Made by a program: the position numbers and the translations under genes
Notes under the pieces: generated by a model
Database searches by the model: none
What the model saw: only the letters and a program-made list of their open reading frames with translations
What the model was told of the DNA's origin: nothing
Source of the DNA: an uncultured archaeon
GTDB lineage: Archaea > EX4484-52 > LFW-46
Assembly: GCA_902384675.1 (NCBI GenBank)
Contig: CABMCT010000021.1
Coordinates: 1 to 36,515, forward strand
Direction: 5' to 3'
Length of the DNA stretch: 36,515 nucleotides
Shown: positions 8,121-16,299 of the stretch, in pieces
Layout: every line of letters starts with the position of its first letter
How positions within the stretch are numbered: position 1 is the first letter of the stretch

Positions 8121-8465
8121 TTATAGTAATTTGAGTTTAATTCCCAAAACACCATATTTTTGTTCTTCCTCTTTTGTATAATGCTCATGGAGAGCCTCAA
8201 CAAGAGCCTCTTTGTCATAATTATTGGGACATCCAAAACAACTCATTGGAAAATCATTAACGAGTTCTTCAAAAGTTCTGTATTTTAAAAGGCCCGTAAC
8301 TTCTGTATATAATTGTTCGCTTAACTCGGGCCGCTTTAAGAAAATAATAATGTCGCCAAGATTTATTTGCTGCCTTTTTTCATCGTATAACCTGACCTCT
8401 ATTGTTTTTTTGCCGGACATAATTCTCTCAAAAGGGCTTTCGTGAAGTTTCATTTGGTGTTCCAT
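8121..8465 (-). CDS. ASCH-domain (PUA-like) protein
   Basis: 114 residues. MKLHESPFERIMSGKKTIEVR followed by LYDEKRQQINLGDIIIF is the characteristic start of ASCH-domain proteins: conserved E-x-R on the first strand and G-D-x-I-x-F. ASCH domains are related to PUA and bind RNA or modified nucleosides; some hydrolyse acetylated cytidine. CFGCPNNYDKEAL near residues 75-87 may contribute to the pocket. TATA-like CTTTAAATTT lies about 25 bases upstream of the ATG at 8465; an internal Met at residue 5 is an alternative start. Confidence 0.75.
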   Translation of the reverse strand: MEHQMKLHESPFERIMSGKKTIEVRLYDEKRQQINLGDIIIFLKRPELSEQLYTEVTGLLKYRTFEELVNDFPMSCFGCPNNYDKEALVEALHEHYTKEEEQKYGVLGIKLKLL

Positions 8466-8544
8466 GCTATGAAGTATAATAAAGAAAATTTAAAGCTTCT
8501 CTCGGTGGGCGGAGGCAATTTCGTTGAACAATATAAACATTCCC

Positions 8545-8730
8545 TCAAAATTCAACCTCTTTCCACTTTTTGCTCACAACCTTTGATGCAGCAACAAGGC
8601 CTTTCCATGCCTTTTCTGCCTTCTCGGAATCCTTCATTCGTACTACAAAAAGGGCTCTTCGGACTTCGGCAATATCTTTCTCTATATGGTCAAGGCGCGC
8701 CATTACATCTTCCATTTTCTGCATAAGCAT
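8545..8730 (-). CDS. Small coiled-coil protein, antitoxin-like
   Basis: 61 residues from ATG 8730 (a GTG at 8733 is also in frame). MLMQKMEDVMARLDHIEKDIAEVR is a heptad-type helix, followed by a basic segment (KAWKGLVAASKVVSKKWKEVEF). The shape recalls small archaeal antitoxins, with the charged N-terminal helix similar to the antitoxin at 16012-16224. No toxin gene is adjacent, so it would be an orphan. CTTAAATAC at about 8763-8755 is the likely TATA box. Identity uncertain. Confidence 0.5.
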   Translation of the reverse strand: MLMQKMEDVMARLDHIEKDIAEVRRALFVVRMKDSEKAEKAWKGLVAASKVVSKKWKEVEF

Positions 8731-8835
8731 CACGAATTTATTTGATTTTAAGAGTATTTAAGTTTTGCAGACTTGGTTGATTAGCGTTTATATCAAGCAT
8801 AAAAACCTTCCCGCCCATTTTTATTGAGTGGTAAA

Positions 8836-10083
8836 ATGCCGTTCGAAGTTAAAGATATTTCTCTTGCAGAGCAGGGGAAAAGGCAGATAGAATGGGCCGA
8901 AATGCAGATGGTCGGCCTGATGAAAATCCGCGCGCGCTTCAAAAAGGAAAAGCCGCTCGCAGGCGTCAAAATCGGTATGGCGCTTCATGTCACAAAAGAG
9001 ACAGCGGTTCTTGTGCGCACTTTGCTTGACGGAGGCGCGGAAGTCGCAATTACCGGCTGCAATCCTCTCTCGACACAGGATGATGTTGCGGCAGCTCTTG
9101 CAAAGGACGGCGTCAATGTCTATGCCAAGCGCGGGGTAAATAAAGAGGACTATTACCGATTTATACATACTGTTATGGATTTCCAGCCGAATATCACAAT
9201 CGACGACGGCTGCGACCTGGTCTCTGAAATCCACACAAAAAAGCCCGAACTAATCAAAAACATCATTGCAGGCGCAGAAGAAACCACTACGGGTGTCATT
9301 CGTTTGCACGCAATGGAGCGCGACAAAGCCCTGAAATACCCGATGATTGCGGTCAATGACTCAAAAACAAAGCACTTGGTCGACAATTACTACGGCACCG
9401 GGCAGAGTACTCTTGACGGAATAATCCGCGCGACAAATGTCTTTATCGGGGGAAAGAACTTTATTGTTGCAGGATACGGGCCATGCGGTAAAGGCGTTGC
9501 GCTGAAAGCAAAAGGAATGGGCGCTCATGTGATAGTCACCGAGGTCGATGCATTCCGCGCTCTACAGGCACACTTTGACGGTTATAAAGTCATGCCCATG
9601 GCAGATGCGGCAAAAATCGGCGACATCTTCGTGACTCTTACAGGAGACAAGAACGTTATTGACATCCATCACATAAAGGCCATGAAGTCCGGCGCAATAC
9701 TTGCAAATTCCGGGCATTTTGATGCGGAAATAAACATCAGGGAGCTTTCCAAAATCGCGCAGAAAAGAACAATCCGCTCGAATATGGAAGAATACACTCT
9801 GGATGGGAAGAAAATCTTCATCCTTGGCGAGGGCAGGCTCGTAAACCTTGCGGCAGCAGAAGGCCATCCGTCTCTTGTGATGTCGTTCTCCTTCTGCGAC
9901 CAGGCGCTTGCATGCGAGTACGCCGTAAAAAACAAGGGAAAGCTAAAAATCGGCGTGCAGAAACTGCCTGACGAAGTCGACGACACTGTTGCGAGAATTC
10001 ATCTTGAGGCAATGGGCATAAAGTTTGATACATTGACCGAGGAACAAAAGAAGTACCTTGCAAGCTGGGAAGAGGGGACGTAA
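8836..10083 (+). CDS. ahcY: Adenosylhomocysteinase (S-adenosylhomocysteine hydrolase)
   Basis: 415 residues. NITIDDGCDL, AGAEETTTGVIRLH and VNDSKTKHLVDN carry the conserved Asp, Glu, Lys and Asp of the active site. VAGYGPCGKGVA is the NAD-binding glycine-rich loop (the usual Trp after GYG is Pro). NSGHFDAEI has the conserved NxGHFD. It cleaves S-adenosylhomocysteine to adenosine and homocysteine, clearing the inhibitor of methyltransferases. A TTG at 8824 extends the frame, but ATG 8836 follows GAGTGGT. GTTTATATC at 8786-8794 is the likely TATA box, giving a leader of about 20 bases. The C-terminal (K)YL motif is present, lacking the final Tyr extension of eukaryotic forms. Confidence 0.95.
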   Translation: MPFEVKDISLAEQGKRQIEWAEMQMVGLMKIRARFKKEKPLAGVKIGMALHVTKETAVLVRTLLDGGAEVAITGCNPLSTQDDVAAALAKDGVNVYAKRGVNKEDYYRFIHTVMDFQPNITIDDGCDLVSEIHTKKPELIKNIIAGAEETTTGVIRLHAMERDKALKYPMIAVNDSKTKHLVDNYYGTGQSTLDGIIRATNVFIGGKNFIVAGYGPCGKGVALKAKGMGAHVIVTEVDAFRALQAHFDGYKVMPMADAAKIGDIFVTLTGDKNVIDIHHIKAMKSGAILANSGHFDAEINIRELSKIAQKRTIRSNMEEYTLDGKKIFILGEGRLVNLAAAEGHPSLVMSFSFCDQALACEYAVKNKGKLKIGVQKLPDEVDDTVARIHLEAMGIKFDTLTEEQKKYLASWEEGT

Positions 10084-10086
10084 GGC

Positions 10087-10096
10087 AATTTAAATA
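10087..10096 (+). promoter_or_regulatory. TATA box of hicBA
   Basis: ATTTAAATAG-type TATA box 25-28 bases before ATG 10120, in the short gap after ahcY. It gives the toxin-antitoxin pair its own promoter. Confidence 0.55.
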
Positions 10097-10119
10097 GTTT
10101 GCTACTCAATATAGTAAAT

Positions 10120-10332
10120 ATGTCAGGCAAAAAGTTCACAATCGTCATAGAAAAGGACGAGGATGGCTGGCTGGTTTCGGAGGTTGTCGGTTTACCCGGT
10201 TGTCACACTCAAGCTAAAACGATGGAGCAGCTCATAGAAAGGACAAAGGAAGCTATACAGGCATACTTAGCTAATTCTGAAGAGCCGCGGGTCCTCGAAA
10301 AGTTTGTGAGCGTTCAGCAAATAGAGGTGTAA
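10120..10332 (+). CDS. hicB: HicB-family antitoxin
   Basis: 70 residues. MSGKKFTIVIEKDEDGWLVSE continues into VVGLPGCHTQAKTMEQLIERT, the HicB partial RNase H-like fold with its E-D-x-G-x-x and LPGCHTQ signatures. It has no C-terminal DNA-binding extension, as in short HicB proteins. It binds and blocks HicA. A TTG start at 10099 is possible but the TATA box position favours ATG 10120. hicA starts 3 bases after the stop, so HicB is first in the operon. Confidence 0.88.
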   Translation: MSGKKFTIVIEKDEDGWLVSEVVGLPGCHTQAKTMEQLIERTKEAIQAYLANSEEPRVLEKFVSVQQIEV

Positions 10333-10335
10333 CCC

Positions 10336-10569
10336 TTGACAAGGCTGTCCCTTCTGACAGGCAAAGAATTGGCCAAAATCGTTGAGCGTGTAGGCTTCGT
10401 TTACAGCCATACAACAGGAAGCCATATGGTCTATAAGCATCCTGACGGCAGAAAAACCACTATACCAAATCATGCCGGCGAAGAAATCGGTCCAGGTCTT
10501 CTGAATCGAGTTGTTAAAAACGACTTAGGCCTGACAAGAGAGCAATTTATTAGAATGCTTAAGAAATAG
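10336..10569 (+). CDS. hicA: HicA-family mRNA interferase toxin
   Basis: 77 residues starting with TTG. LLTGKELAKIVERVGFVYSH runs into TTGSHMVYKHPDGRKTTIP, the dsRBD-like HicA fold whose conserved catalytic His sits in GSH. It cleaves mRNA when free of HicB. GAGGTG inside the end of hicB is spaced 6 bases from the TTG, which supports it. The module appears intact. Confidence 0.88.
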   Translation: MTRLSLLTGKELAKIVERVGFVYSHTTGSHMVYKHPDGRKTTIPNHAGEEIGPGLLNRVVKNDLGLTREQFIRMLKK

Positions 10570-10584
10570 CGGTCACGGTGAAGG

Positions 10585-10896
10585 TTAGACCCTGAACACC
10601 ATCGCATATTTTATCCCTTGAATCTCCTTTACAGAACCCGCTTTAAGCGCACCGGCCTTAACAAGTCCGGTTGTTATGCGGTTGCCGATAATGTTTGAGG
10701 TCTGCGCTGTTTTGATAGAATCCGCGATTTCGACTATTTTCTTTGCCGGCAGTTTTTCTCCTCCGAAAAAGTCGCTATCCACATCAAGAACTTTGTCATT
10801 CTCCTCGAAGACTTTTCCCAGAATATCAGAATCGCAGGCTGCGACAATTATCTTGTCGCCGGATGCGTGGCGCTTGAGGTAAAACATATTATTCAT
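10585..10896 (-). CDS. DUF424 family archaeal protein
   Basis: 103 residues. The pattern FYLKRHASGDKIIVAACDSDILGKVF, then VLDVDSDFFGGEKL, and a final ..GLVKAGALKAGSVKEIQGIKYAMVF fits DUF424, found across archaea and often near translation genes. Biochemical role not assigned here. TATA-like CTTAAAAAAG lies about 20-25 bases before ATG 10896; a second Met at residue 4 is possible. It is convergent with hicA, 16 bases apart. Confidence 0.85.
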   Translation of the reverse strand: MNNMFYLKRHASGDKIIVAACDSDILGKVFEENDKVLDVDSDFFGGEKLPAKKIVEIADSIKTAQTSNIIGNRITTGLVKAGALKAGSVKEIQGIKYAMVFRV

Positions 10897-10919
10897 TGTA
10901 TCCGGGCTTTTTTAAGTAG

Positions 10920-11070
10920 AGGCACTATTGCTTAGGTTATTCTATTGATTACTAATTTGCAAGTATGCTCACTCCTCTGACATTGCCTGGAGAGGCTTTC
11001 AGGCAAGAGAGCATCATCGGAACGGCATTGGATGTCTGAAACCCGAAAGGGCTTCTACAGTGTACCACCT
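10920..11070. other. Structured intergenic segment, possible ncRNA
   Basis: ATGCTC (10965-10970) pairs with GAGCAT (11009-11014) and encloses TTGCCTG (10983-10989) with CAGGCAA (11000-11006). A CCC-GAAA-GGG tetraloop hairpin lies at 11042-11051. A separate TATA-like TTTTTATAAG at 11076-11085 could start a plus-strand transcript through 11105-11240. The 375 bases between DUF424 and the next gene hold no convincing ORF. No known RNA family or tRNA recognised. Confidence 0.3.
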
Positions 11071-11242
11071 CCGAATTTTTATAAGTTTAAACCAAAATCG
11101 CGGACGCAGTTTTTTATGGCCTTTCTAGCAAAGGTAAGCTTTGTCCGGCTTGAGGGCTGTTTTAGTATTATATTAAAAGACAATTGCTTCGGGGAGTAGT
11201 TACCTTTTACGAACCGCGGATACGGGCGCATGGTTCGCAAAG

Positions 11243-11252
11243 CTTATAAATG
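11243..11252 (+). promoter_or_regulatory. TATA box of the seven-helix protein gene
   Basis: CTTATAAATG centred about 25 bases before ATG 11272, predicting a leaderless mRNA. Confidence 0.6.
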
Positions 11253-11271
11253 AGCGGCTGGCAATTTTAGT

Positions 11272-12015
11272 ATGCAACTTGTTATTCCGGAATGGTTCTA
11301 CGGCTTTGATTCTGCAATGTATCTTATCAGCTCGATGGTAGGTTTTCTGTTGAGCTTTTATTTTTACAAAATGTTTTCCATAAGCTCGGAAAGGAGGCAT
11401 ATGTATCTTCACCTGGGGTTTCTGCTTCTTTCAATCGGCCTTCTCAGCCTGTCGATTACGAACATGTTCAGCTACACAGCGTATGGAATCTGCATGAAAT
11501 CACAGGGGCAATGCACTCTGGGCATACTGGATGATGCATTCACTTTAGAGGATTTTTCATATCTGATTTATCTCGGGCTGTCGGTATTTGCGTATACTCT
11601 TTTCATATTGGCATATTCGGGTGAATATATCAGCCTCCCGAGAGCTTTTGTGCCGGGGTTTGTCGGCTATGTAGTATTGGTAGCCGCGTCCCTGCCTATA
11701 TTAGTGGGCAAAGATCTGTGGCTTTTTTATGGCGAATACTTCCACCTGGCAGCGCTTATGATGCTGCTTTTTGTTTCTTTCCGGAGCTTCATTAATTATG
11801 CCGAAACGAAAAATCCGAATGCCCGCTTAGTTGCGTTTTCGTTCGTCTCGATTTCGCTGTTCCATCTGTTCCATATCTTCGCCTTTCTTGGCGGATGGAT
11901 GTACGTATTCGCCCATATCTTTATGTTAACCGGTTTCATGGGTCTCCTCGCAGTGCTTCGGGCAGGAAAATCTTCGAGCCGTGCAGAAGCCTTTAAAGAA
12001 GGGTTAAAATCATGA
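11272..12015 (+). CDS. Seven-helix integral membrane protein
   Basis: 247 residues with about seven hydrophobic segments and short charged loops (ISSERRH, NYAETKNPNAR). The C-terminal tail is basic. The layout, an N-terminal outside and seven helices, resembles the sensory 7TM regions fused to archaeal histidine kinases, but there is no signalling domain attached. The winged-helix gene 100 bases downstream is the only obvious regulator nearby. No motif allows a functional call. Confidence 0.75.
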   Translation: MQLVIPEWFYGFDSAMYLISSMVGFLLSFYFYKMFSISSERRHMYLHLGFLLLSIGLLSLSITNMFSYTAYGICMKSQGQCTLGILDDAFTLEDFSYLIYLGLSVFAYTLFILAYSGEYISLPRAFVPGFVGYVVLVAASLPILVGKDLWLFYGEYFHLAALMMLLFVSFRSFINYAETKNPNARLVAFSFVSISLFHLFHIFAFLGGWMYVFAHIFMLTGFMGLLAVLRAGKSSSRAEAFKEGLKS

Positions 12016-12042
12016 AAATATTAGCCGATTTTTCAAAGTCAC

Positions 12043-12060
12043 GAAACACTTGCGTGTTTC
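12043..12060 (+). terminator. 7-bp hairpin after the seven-helix gene
   Basis: GAAACAC and GTGTTTC around a TTGC loop, 28 bases past the stop codon and preceded by a T-rich run. It may protect or end the transcript. Confidence 0.35.
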
Positions 12061-12118
12061 AAGTCTTGAAATTTTCGTTTCGTACATAATAAGAGCTTCA
12101 AATATTCAAAGTGATAGG

Positions 12119-12400
12119 ATGAACTCCCGTAGGACAAAGGTGCAGATATATCTGGATATTCTGCGCGCTGTTCGAAGAGCGAATGGGAGGCTCAGGAAAA
12201 CGCACATTGTCTACAAAGCGAATCTGACGCATACGCGGGTACAGCCGTACCTTGATTTTCTGCTGTCAAAAGGATTTCTTATCGAAGAGAAGAACAGCAG
12301 CCAGACATTTTATGTGATTACAGAGAAAGGCCTGGACTTTCTGGCAGAAGCAGGCAAGCTCAAAGAGATTTCGGACGCGTTCGGGCTGCCGTTGTATTAG
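12119..12400 (+). CDS. Winged-helix DNA-binding protein (HTH_45-like)
   Basis: 93 residues from ATG 12119. RRTKVQIYLDILRAVRRANG, then KTHIVYKANLTHTRVQPYLD FLLSKGFL and YVITEKGLDFL, is the archaeal winged-helix family in which a tyrosine-rich wing precedes EKG. Such proteins act as small transcription factors. A TTG upstream at 12050 extends the frame without support; a TATA-like GTACATAATAAG is about 30 bases before 12119. Possible regulator of the upstream membrane gene (inference). Confidence 0.8.
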   Translation: MNSRRTKVQIYLDILRAVRRANGRLRKTHIVYKANLTHTRVQPYLDFLLSKGFLIEEKNSSQTFYVITEKGLDFLAEAGKLKEISDAFGLPLY

Positions 12401-12441
12401 GCGATATAATTATATTAAAGTTACACAACCGCCAGGTACGT

Positions 12442-12999
12442 CTATGTTATGCACGTCGTATTCTCTGCAATGTCCGCATGGTAATCGTTCCTCCCTCTGA
12501 GGGTAAGAAAAATTATTTTTGTTTGAGGACCAAGCAATTTTGTGATTTCTAATTTGCCGCCTACCCTTCGTACATTCAAATACAACGGCACTTCAGGGAT
12601 TTCTGTGCTGGCAGACGTTTCAAGAAGAGTCTCAACATACTTTTCTTCCGGGTCTATATACGCAACACATAACGAATTTGAGGGTGCGCTCGGTGTTCTG
12701 CCGATAAAGTATTCCTCGGCCACATTTTCTGCGTAGCCATGTCCGAATACCTCATTATCTGGTGTGATAGATACACAAAACATCTTCTCGGGAGTTGATA
12801 GCCTTGCAGTTACGTTATCGTTTAAAGTCACTGTCAGTATATTCTCTGCTCCCCACGTTTCTAAATATTCGTTAAACGCGGTCGAGCTATGACGAGTTTC
12901 ACGGTTAGCAGATTCCATTCGCTCGATTTGTTTCAATATATCTTCCAGTCTGGAACACGGCGCTATATTAATTACGTCTGTAGAAGAACTATTTCCCAT
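12442..12999 (-). CDS. Hypothetical protein, 185 aa
   Basis: Soluble, no signal peptide. It starts MGNSSSTDVINIAPCSRLED, a charged helix follows, then a beta-rich region (ILTVTLNDNVTARL, FCVSITPDNEVFGHGYAEN, VPLYLNVRRVGGKLEITKLL). Two Cys. GTTTAAATAATT lies about 26 bases before the ATG, a normal leaderless promoter. Family not recognised. Confidence 0.55.
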   Translation of the reverse strand: MGNSSSTDVINIAPCSRLEDILKQIERMESANRETRHSSTAFNEYLETWGAENILTVTLNDNVTARLSTPEKMFCVSITPDNEVFGHGYAENVAEEYFIGRTPSAPSNSLCVAYIDPEEKYVETLLETSASTEIPEVPLYLNVRRVGGKLEITKLLGPQTKIIFLTLRGRNDYHADIAENTTCIT

Positions 13000-13042
13000 A
13001 TATTTACTTGCTCGTAGAAATTATTTAAACCTTCTTATAAAG

Positions 13043-14524
13043 CTATTTCAAATTAAACACAATTGAGTGTATCTTTGTCATCTCCTCTATGCTTGTTTTT
13101 ATTCCCTCTCGCCCGATTCCGGAATATTTGTCCCCGCCGAACGGGAATGTTCCGACCCCATGCATAGGTGCGGCGTTTATCTGCACTGTCCCGTCGGTCA
13201 GTTTCAATGCGCCATCAAGCGCCCGGTTCAGGTTGTTCGTGAAAATCGACGCATCAAGCCCGTACTGCGATTCGTTCGCGATGCGGATGGCTTCGTCATA
13301 ATCCTTTACATGCATGATAGACACAACAGGACCAAATGTCTCTTCCCATGCAATGCGCATATCCTTTCTCACATAATCAAGAACAGTAGGCTCAAAATAC
13401 AGGCCGCGGACTTTCTTTCCGCCACTCAGCACTTTTGCTCCCTTATGAATTGCATCATTGACGAGGGACTCGACTTTGTCCATGGCTTTCTGGTTTATCA
13501 GCGGGCCTATTGAAATATCGCCATTTTTCGGCGTTCCCAGTTTCCATTTCGGAAGCTCTGCCATTATTCTTTTTGCGAACTCCTCGGCAACGCTTTCAAC
13601 AACCAGAATCCTGCTTATTGCGTCGCATCTTTGTCCCGAGTATTTAAGGGCGCCGCTTATGCATTCTTTCGCTGCCAGGTCAAGGTCTGCATCCTCAAGA
13701 ACTACTGCAGGGGATTTTCCGCCAAGTTCCATATGAATCTTTTTCATTCCTGCTGTTTTTGCTATATGCAGGCCGACCTCGGAGCTGCCAGTGAATGAAA
13801 TCATGTCAATTTTATCGCTTGAAGTGAGAATGTCGCCTATTTCCGCCGAGCTGCCGGTAATCACATTCATGGCGCCGTCGGGAAGCCCTGCCATCTGCAT
13901 CACTTTGGCAAGCATGAACAGGCATATGGGGTCGTCTCCTGCAGGCTTTACAACAACCGCGTTCCCTGCCGCTATTGCAGGTGCAATTTTAGCGGATGCG
14001 ATGAATAAAGGATAATTGAAAGGAGAGATTGCAAGAACAACTCCTAAAGGCTGCCTTCGGGTCATTGCGATTTTTTTCTTGGTATGAGGGAAGCTGTCCC
14101 CTCCTATTGCCTCGCCTTTCAGTTCCTTTGCCTCCTCGGCAGCGAACTTAAAGCGCTCTATTGTTGCGTCGACTTCGCCTTCTGCAACTTTGACAGGCTT
14201 TCCTGCTTCTGCAACAATCATATCCGCAAACAGGCTTTTATTATCAGCCAGGAGTTTTGCGGTTTTCTCAAGGATTTGCGCGCGCTCGTATGAAGAAAGG
14301 CCTGCGATTCTTGGCTTTGCATTGAAAGCAGAATCAATTGCCCATAAAGCATCGGATTTGGACGCCTTCTGGACCTTGCCGACTATTGAGAAATCATCGG
14401 GGCTGTAGACATTAAATGTCTGCTTGTGCTCGGATTCGACCCACTTGCCATCAATGAACATTTTGTAGATTTGGGTGCCGTCTGCCGCAGAAGGAAACCT
14501 TATTTCATCAAAGACGCTTGGCAT
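13043..14524 (-). CDS. NAD(P)-dependent aldehyde dehydrogenase, probably non-phosphorylating GAPDH (GAPN)
   Basis: 493 residues, full-length ALDH fold. AISPFNYPLF and GNAVVVKPA are the cofactor-binding region, SFTGSSEVG the Rossmann loop, MELGGKSP the general-base Glu and SGQRCDAISR the catalytic Cys300. GQRCDA/T after the Gly-Gln is typical of GAPN and its archaeal relatives, which oxidise glyceraldehyde-3-phosphate directly to 3-phosphoglycerate. A lactaldehyde or succinate-semialdehyde dehydrogenase remains possible. CTATATATAC about 28 bases before ATG 14524 sets the start. Confidence 0.85.
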   Translation of the reverse strand: MPSVFDEIRFPSAADGTQIYKMFIDGKWVESEHKQTFNVYSPDDFSIVGKVQKASKSDALWAIDSAFNAKPRIAGLSSYERAQILEKTAKLLADNKSLFADMIVAEAGKPVKVAEGEVDATIERFKFAAEEAKELKGEAIGGDSFPHTKKKIAMTRRQPLGVVLAISPFNYPLFIASAKIAPAIAAGNAVVVKPAGDDPICLFMLAKVMQMAGLPDGAMNVITGSSAEIGDILTSSDKIDMISFTGSSEVGLHIAKTAGMKKIHMELGGKSPAVVLEDADLDLAAKECISGALKYSGQRCDAISRILVVESVAEEFAKRIMAELPKWKLGTPKNGDISIGPLINQKAMDKVESLVNDAIHKGAKVLSGGKKVRGLYFEPTVLDYVRKDMRIAWEETFGPVVSIMHVKDYDEAIRIANESQYGLDASIFTNNLNRALDGALKLTDGTVQINAAPMHGVGTFPFGGDKYSGIGREGIKTSIEEMTKIHSIVFNLK

Positions 14525-14596
14525 GTCTAATCTATTGGTCAGGGGAGGTATATATAGATTTTTTGGGGTTTAAACGCGAGAAGAGTTTTGGCGATG

Positions 14597-15127
14597 TTAT
14601 TTTTCTTGAAAGAGTTTAGAAACGTGTGGATGTCTTTCTTCAATCTTCCCTGTCAGCCAAGTATCGAAATCATTCATAAGTTTACCTATTCTTTCCATGT
14701 CGTCGCGTCCTCCATTGGCAACATATTTATTCGCTAACGTGAGTTGTGCGTTGACAGCGTCAACGAACAGGTCATGATTCTTTTTCAGTTGGTCCATATC
14801 TTTTTTATAATCTTCGTATTCTTCTTTCAATTTGCCCAAATATAACTCCACGTGAGAAGAAGGTACATTATCTGTGATTACCTGCGCGAATAACGCATCA
14901 TATATATGTAGTTTAGTTAACACGTCTGTTGTTAGGCTGCCAAGAAAGTTCCCTTCGTCTGCTTCAACAAGGTCGGTATATTTTTTCCGAAAATGGTCGT
15001 ATCCTTCAGTGTCTCTATCCATTGTTTTGTATAGCATTTCGGTAAGAATATTATCAAGAACAGCTAGTGCCTTTACTCTGCCTACTTCGTAAGCTCTATC
15101 TGCTTTTTCTTCTTCAGACATACCCAT
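14597..15127 (-). CDS. Hypothetical all-helical protein, 176 aa
   Basis: MGMSEEEKADRAYEVGRVKA opens a mostly alpha-helical, acidic protein with a coiled-coil-like centre (KEEYEDYKKDMDQLKKNHDL). No membrane segment. GGTGAT lies just before the ATG codons (15127 or 15121), so translation probably uses a Shine-Dalgarno and a leader of about 40 bases from the TATA box GTTTATAAATC at about 15196-15186. No family recognised. Confidence 0.6.
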   Translation of the reverse strand: MGMSEEEKADRAYEVGRVKALAVLDNILTEMLYKTMDRDTEGYDHFRKKYTDLVEADEGNFLGSLTTDVLTKLHIYDALFAQVITDNVPSSHVELYLGKLKEEYEDYKKDMDQLKKNHDLFVDAVNAQLTLANKYVANGGRDDMERIGKLMNDFDTWLTGKIEERHPHVSKLFQEK

Positions 15128-15221
15128 CAAATCACCGATTACTCATTAAGTTTCGGGAGTATTGACCATTAATCGGTTGTTCTACAGATTTATAAACCTT
15201 CATTTTCGCGGCTTTATAGAA

Positions 15222-15638
15222 TCATCTCACATCCGCCACACTTTTCTTCGCGCCGCAGGCTTCGCATTTTAAGAACCAAAGGCGGTTTTCCTTGAAAAGC
15301 TTGGTGTCGGGCTTCTTGCATTCGTGGCAGAGGACATACTCGTTCACATAGCGGTTGAATTTCTCCTCTACCTGGAACATGCCGAATTTTCCGACAAAGA
15401 TAGCAGTGCCGTTCTCGATATTTCCGGAGCTGCCCAGCTCGCGTGCCATGTAATGCAGGAAATGCTCCGGGTCGCGCCTAAGCGTTGCCGCTATCTGCAA
15501 GAAATCCTTGATAAATGTCCTGTTTCCTGTGATTTGCGAGGAAATTTTGGGTATCTCAAAGCGTTCCTTTTGCAGCACCTTGTCCGGAATCTGTGAGCGT
15601 GCCCGCTTTGCCAGCTCTTCGTAATTGAAAGTATCCAT
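15222..15638 (-). CDS. eif2b: Translation initiation factor aIF-2 subunit beta
   Basis: 138 residues. The core has RFEIPKISSQITGNRTFIKDF, the nucleotide/gamma-binding HTH (IAATLRRDPEHFLHYMARELG) and FxVEEKFNRYVNEYVLCHEC. The C-terminal zinc ribbon holds four Cys (CHEC...CEAC). It is part of the aIF2 heterotrimer that brings initiator tRNA to the ribosome. CTTTAAATACC 25 bases before ATG 15638 gives a leaderless start. Length is normal for archaea. Confidence 0.95.
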   Translation of the reverse strand: MDTFNYEELAKRARSQIPDKVLQKERFEIPKISSQITGNRTFIKDFLQIAATLRRDPEHFLHYMARELGSSGNIENGTAIFVGKFGMFQVEEKFNRYVNEYVLCHECKKPDTKLFKENRLWFLKCEACGAKKSVADVR

Positions 15639-15699
15639 AGGAGAATAGATAGTTTAGAAGGTATTTAAAGGTGTTAAATTTTGGGAATCTGCCATAACT

Positions 15700-15958
15700 T
15701 CAGTATGCCTTATCGTGATGTTCGATATCAAGAAATACAACCAAGCTTTTTATCCTCAAAAACGTGATATGTTATAACAAATGAGCCGCCGACATGCACC
15801 CGGAACTTGTCTACATGCATCAAATGCTTATAATGGTATGGATTCTGGGCAATTTCCATAATCTTTTTGCGACAGGCCATAAAAAGAACTTTGTTTCGCT
15901 TTTCAAGCTTCTTGAACTTGTCGTCAAGGGTTTCCGTGAGTTCAAATTCATACGCCAT
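15700..15958 (-). pseudogene. RelE/ParE-type toxin with C-terminal frameshift
   Basis: The ORF from ATG 15958 reads MAYEFELTETLDDKFKKLEK ... NPYHYKHLMHVDKFRVHVGGSFVITYHVFEDKKLG and then ends early (CIS stop at 15728). One extra base near 15741-15743 explains this: in the shifted frame the text continues VVFLDIEHHDKAY and stops at 15700, which is the conserved end of the family with its catalytic-site residues. So the toxin lacks its normal C-terminus unless this is a sequencing error or a frameshifting site. The antitoxin lies upstream in the same operon and looks intact. Confidence 0.8.
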
Positions 15959-15996
15959 AAGAACTCACGCTTAAATCATCTCACTCCGTTCGAAGC

Positions 15997-16016
15997 TTTG
16001 AAGCCGATGCTTCAAA
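15997..16016 (-). promoter_or_regulatory. 8-bp tetraloop hairpin between antitoxin and toxin
   Basis: TTTGAAGC and GCTTCAAA around a four-base loop (ATCG on the minus strand). It begins in the last codons of the antitoxin and sits about 40 bases before the toxin start, where it could reduce toxin expression. Confidence 0.45.
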
Positions 16017-16224
16017 CACCGAAATGCTTGTCGAATTCTTCCATATTCTTAAAATGTATTCGCTTGTCTTCCTTTTCTATTTTTTCGAGCTTTTTGGCAT
16101 CAGGGTTAAGCTCCTTATGCAAATCGGCATCTATTTCATTAAGAGAAACCTCTATAAGAGTCACTTTTTCCTTTAGGAAATTGAGGTCGTTTCTTATTTC
16201 CTCCAATATAGCCGCTTCGGGCAT
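16012..16224 (-). CDS. RelE-partner antitoxin
   Basis: 70 residues from ATG 16224 (MPEAAILEEIRNDLNFLKEK). The upstream in-frame Met at 16272 lies before the promoter: CTTTAAATAC is at about 16257-16249, and GAGGT precedes 16224. An amphipathic N-terminal helix is followed by a charged tail ending HFKNMEEFDKHFGV, typical of archaeal RelB-like antitoxins encoded ahead of RelE. It presumably binds the downstream toxin. Confidence 0.7.
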   Translation of the reverse strand: MPEAAILEEIRNDLNFLKEKVTLIEVSLNEIDADLHKELNPDAKKLEKIEKEDKRIHFKNMEEFDKHFGV

Positions 16225-16299
16225 ATGCTTACCTCTTACGATAATTGTATTTAAAGGTATTTTATCGCACAAAGCGAGAGAAGTGGTGGGGTGTTAATC

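Noticed and set aside
9153-9986. Antisense ORFs across ahcY
   Set aside because: Shadows of a conserved gene.
10897-11271. tRNA or other known RNA gene in the long gaps
   Set aside because: No T-arm motif, anticodon arm or known RNase P/SRP signature was found by reading the gaps on either strand.
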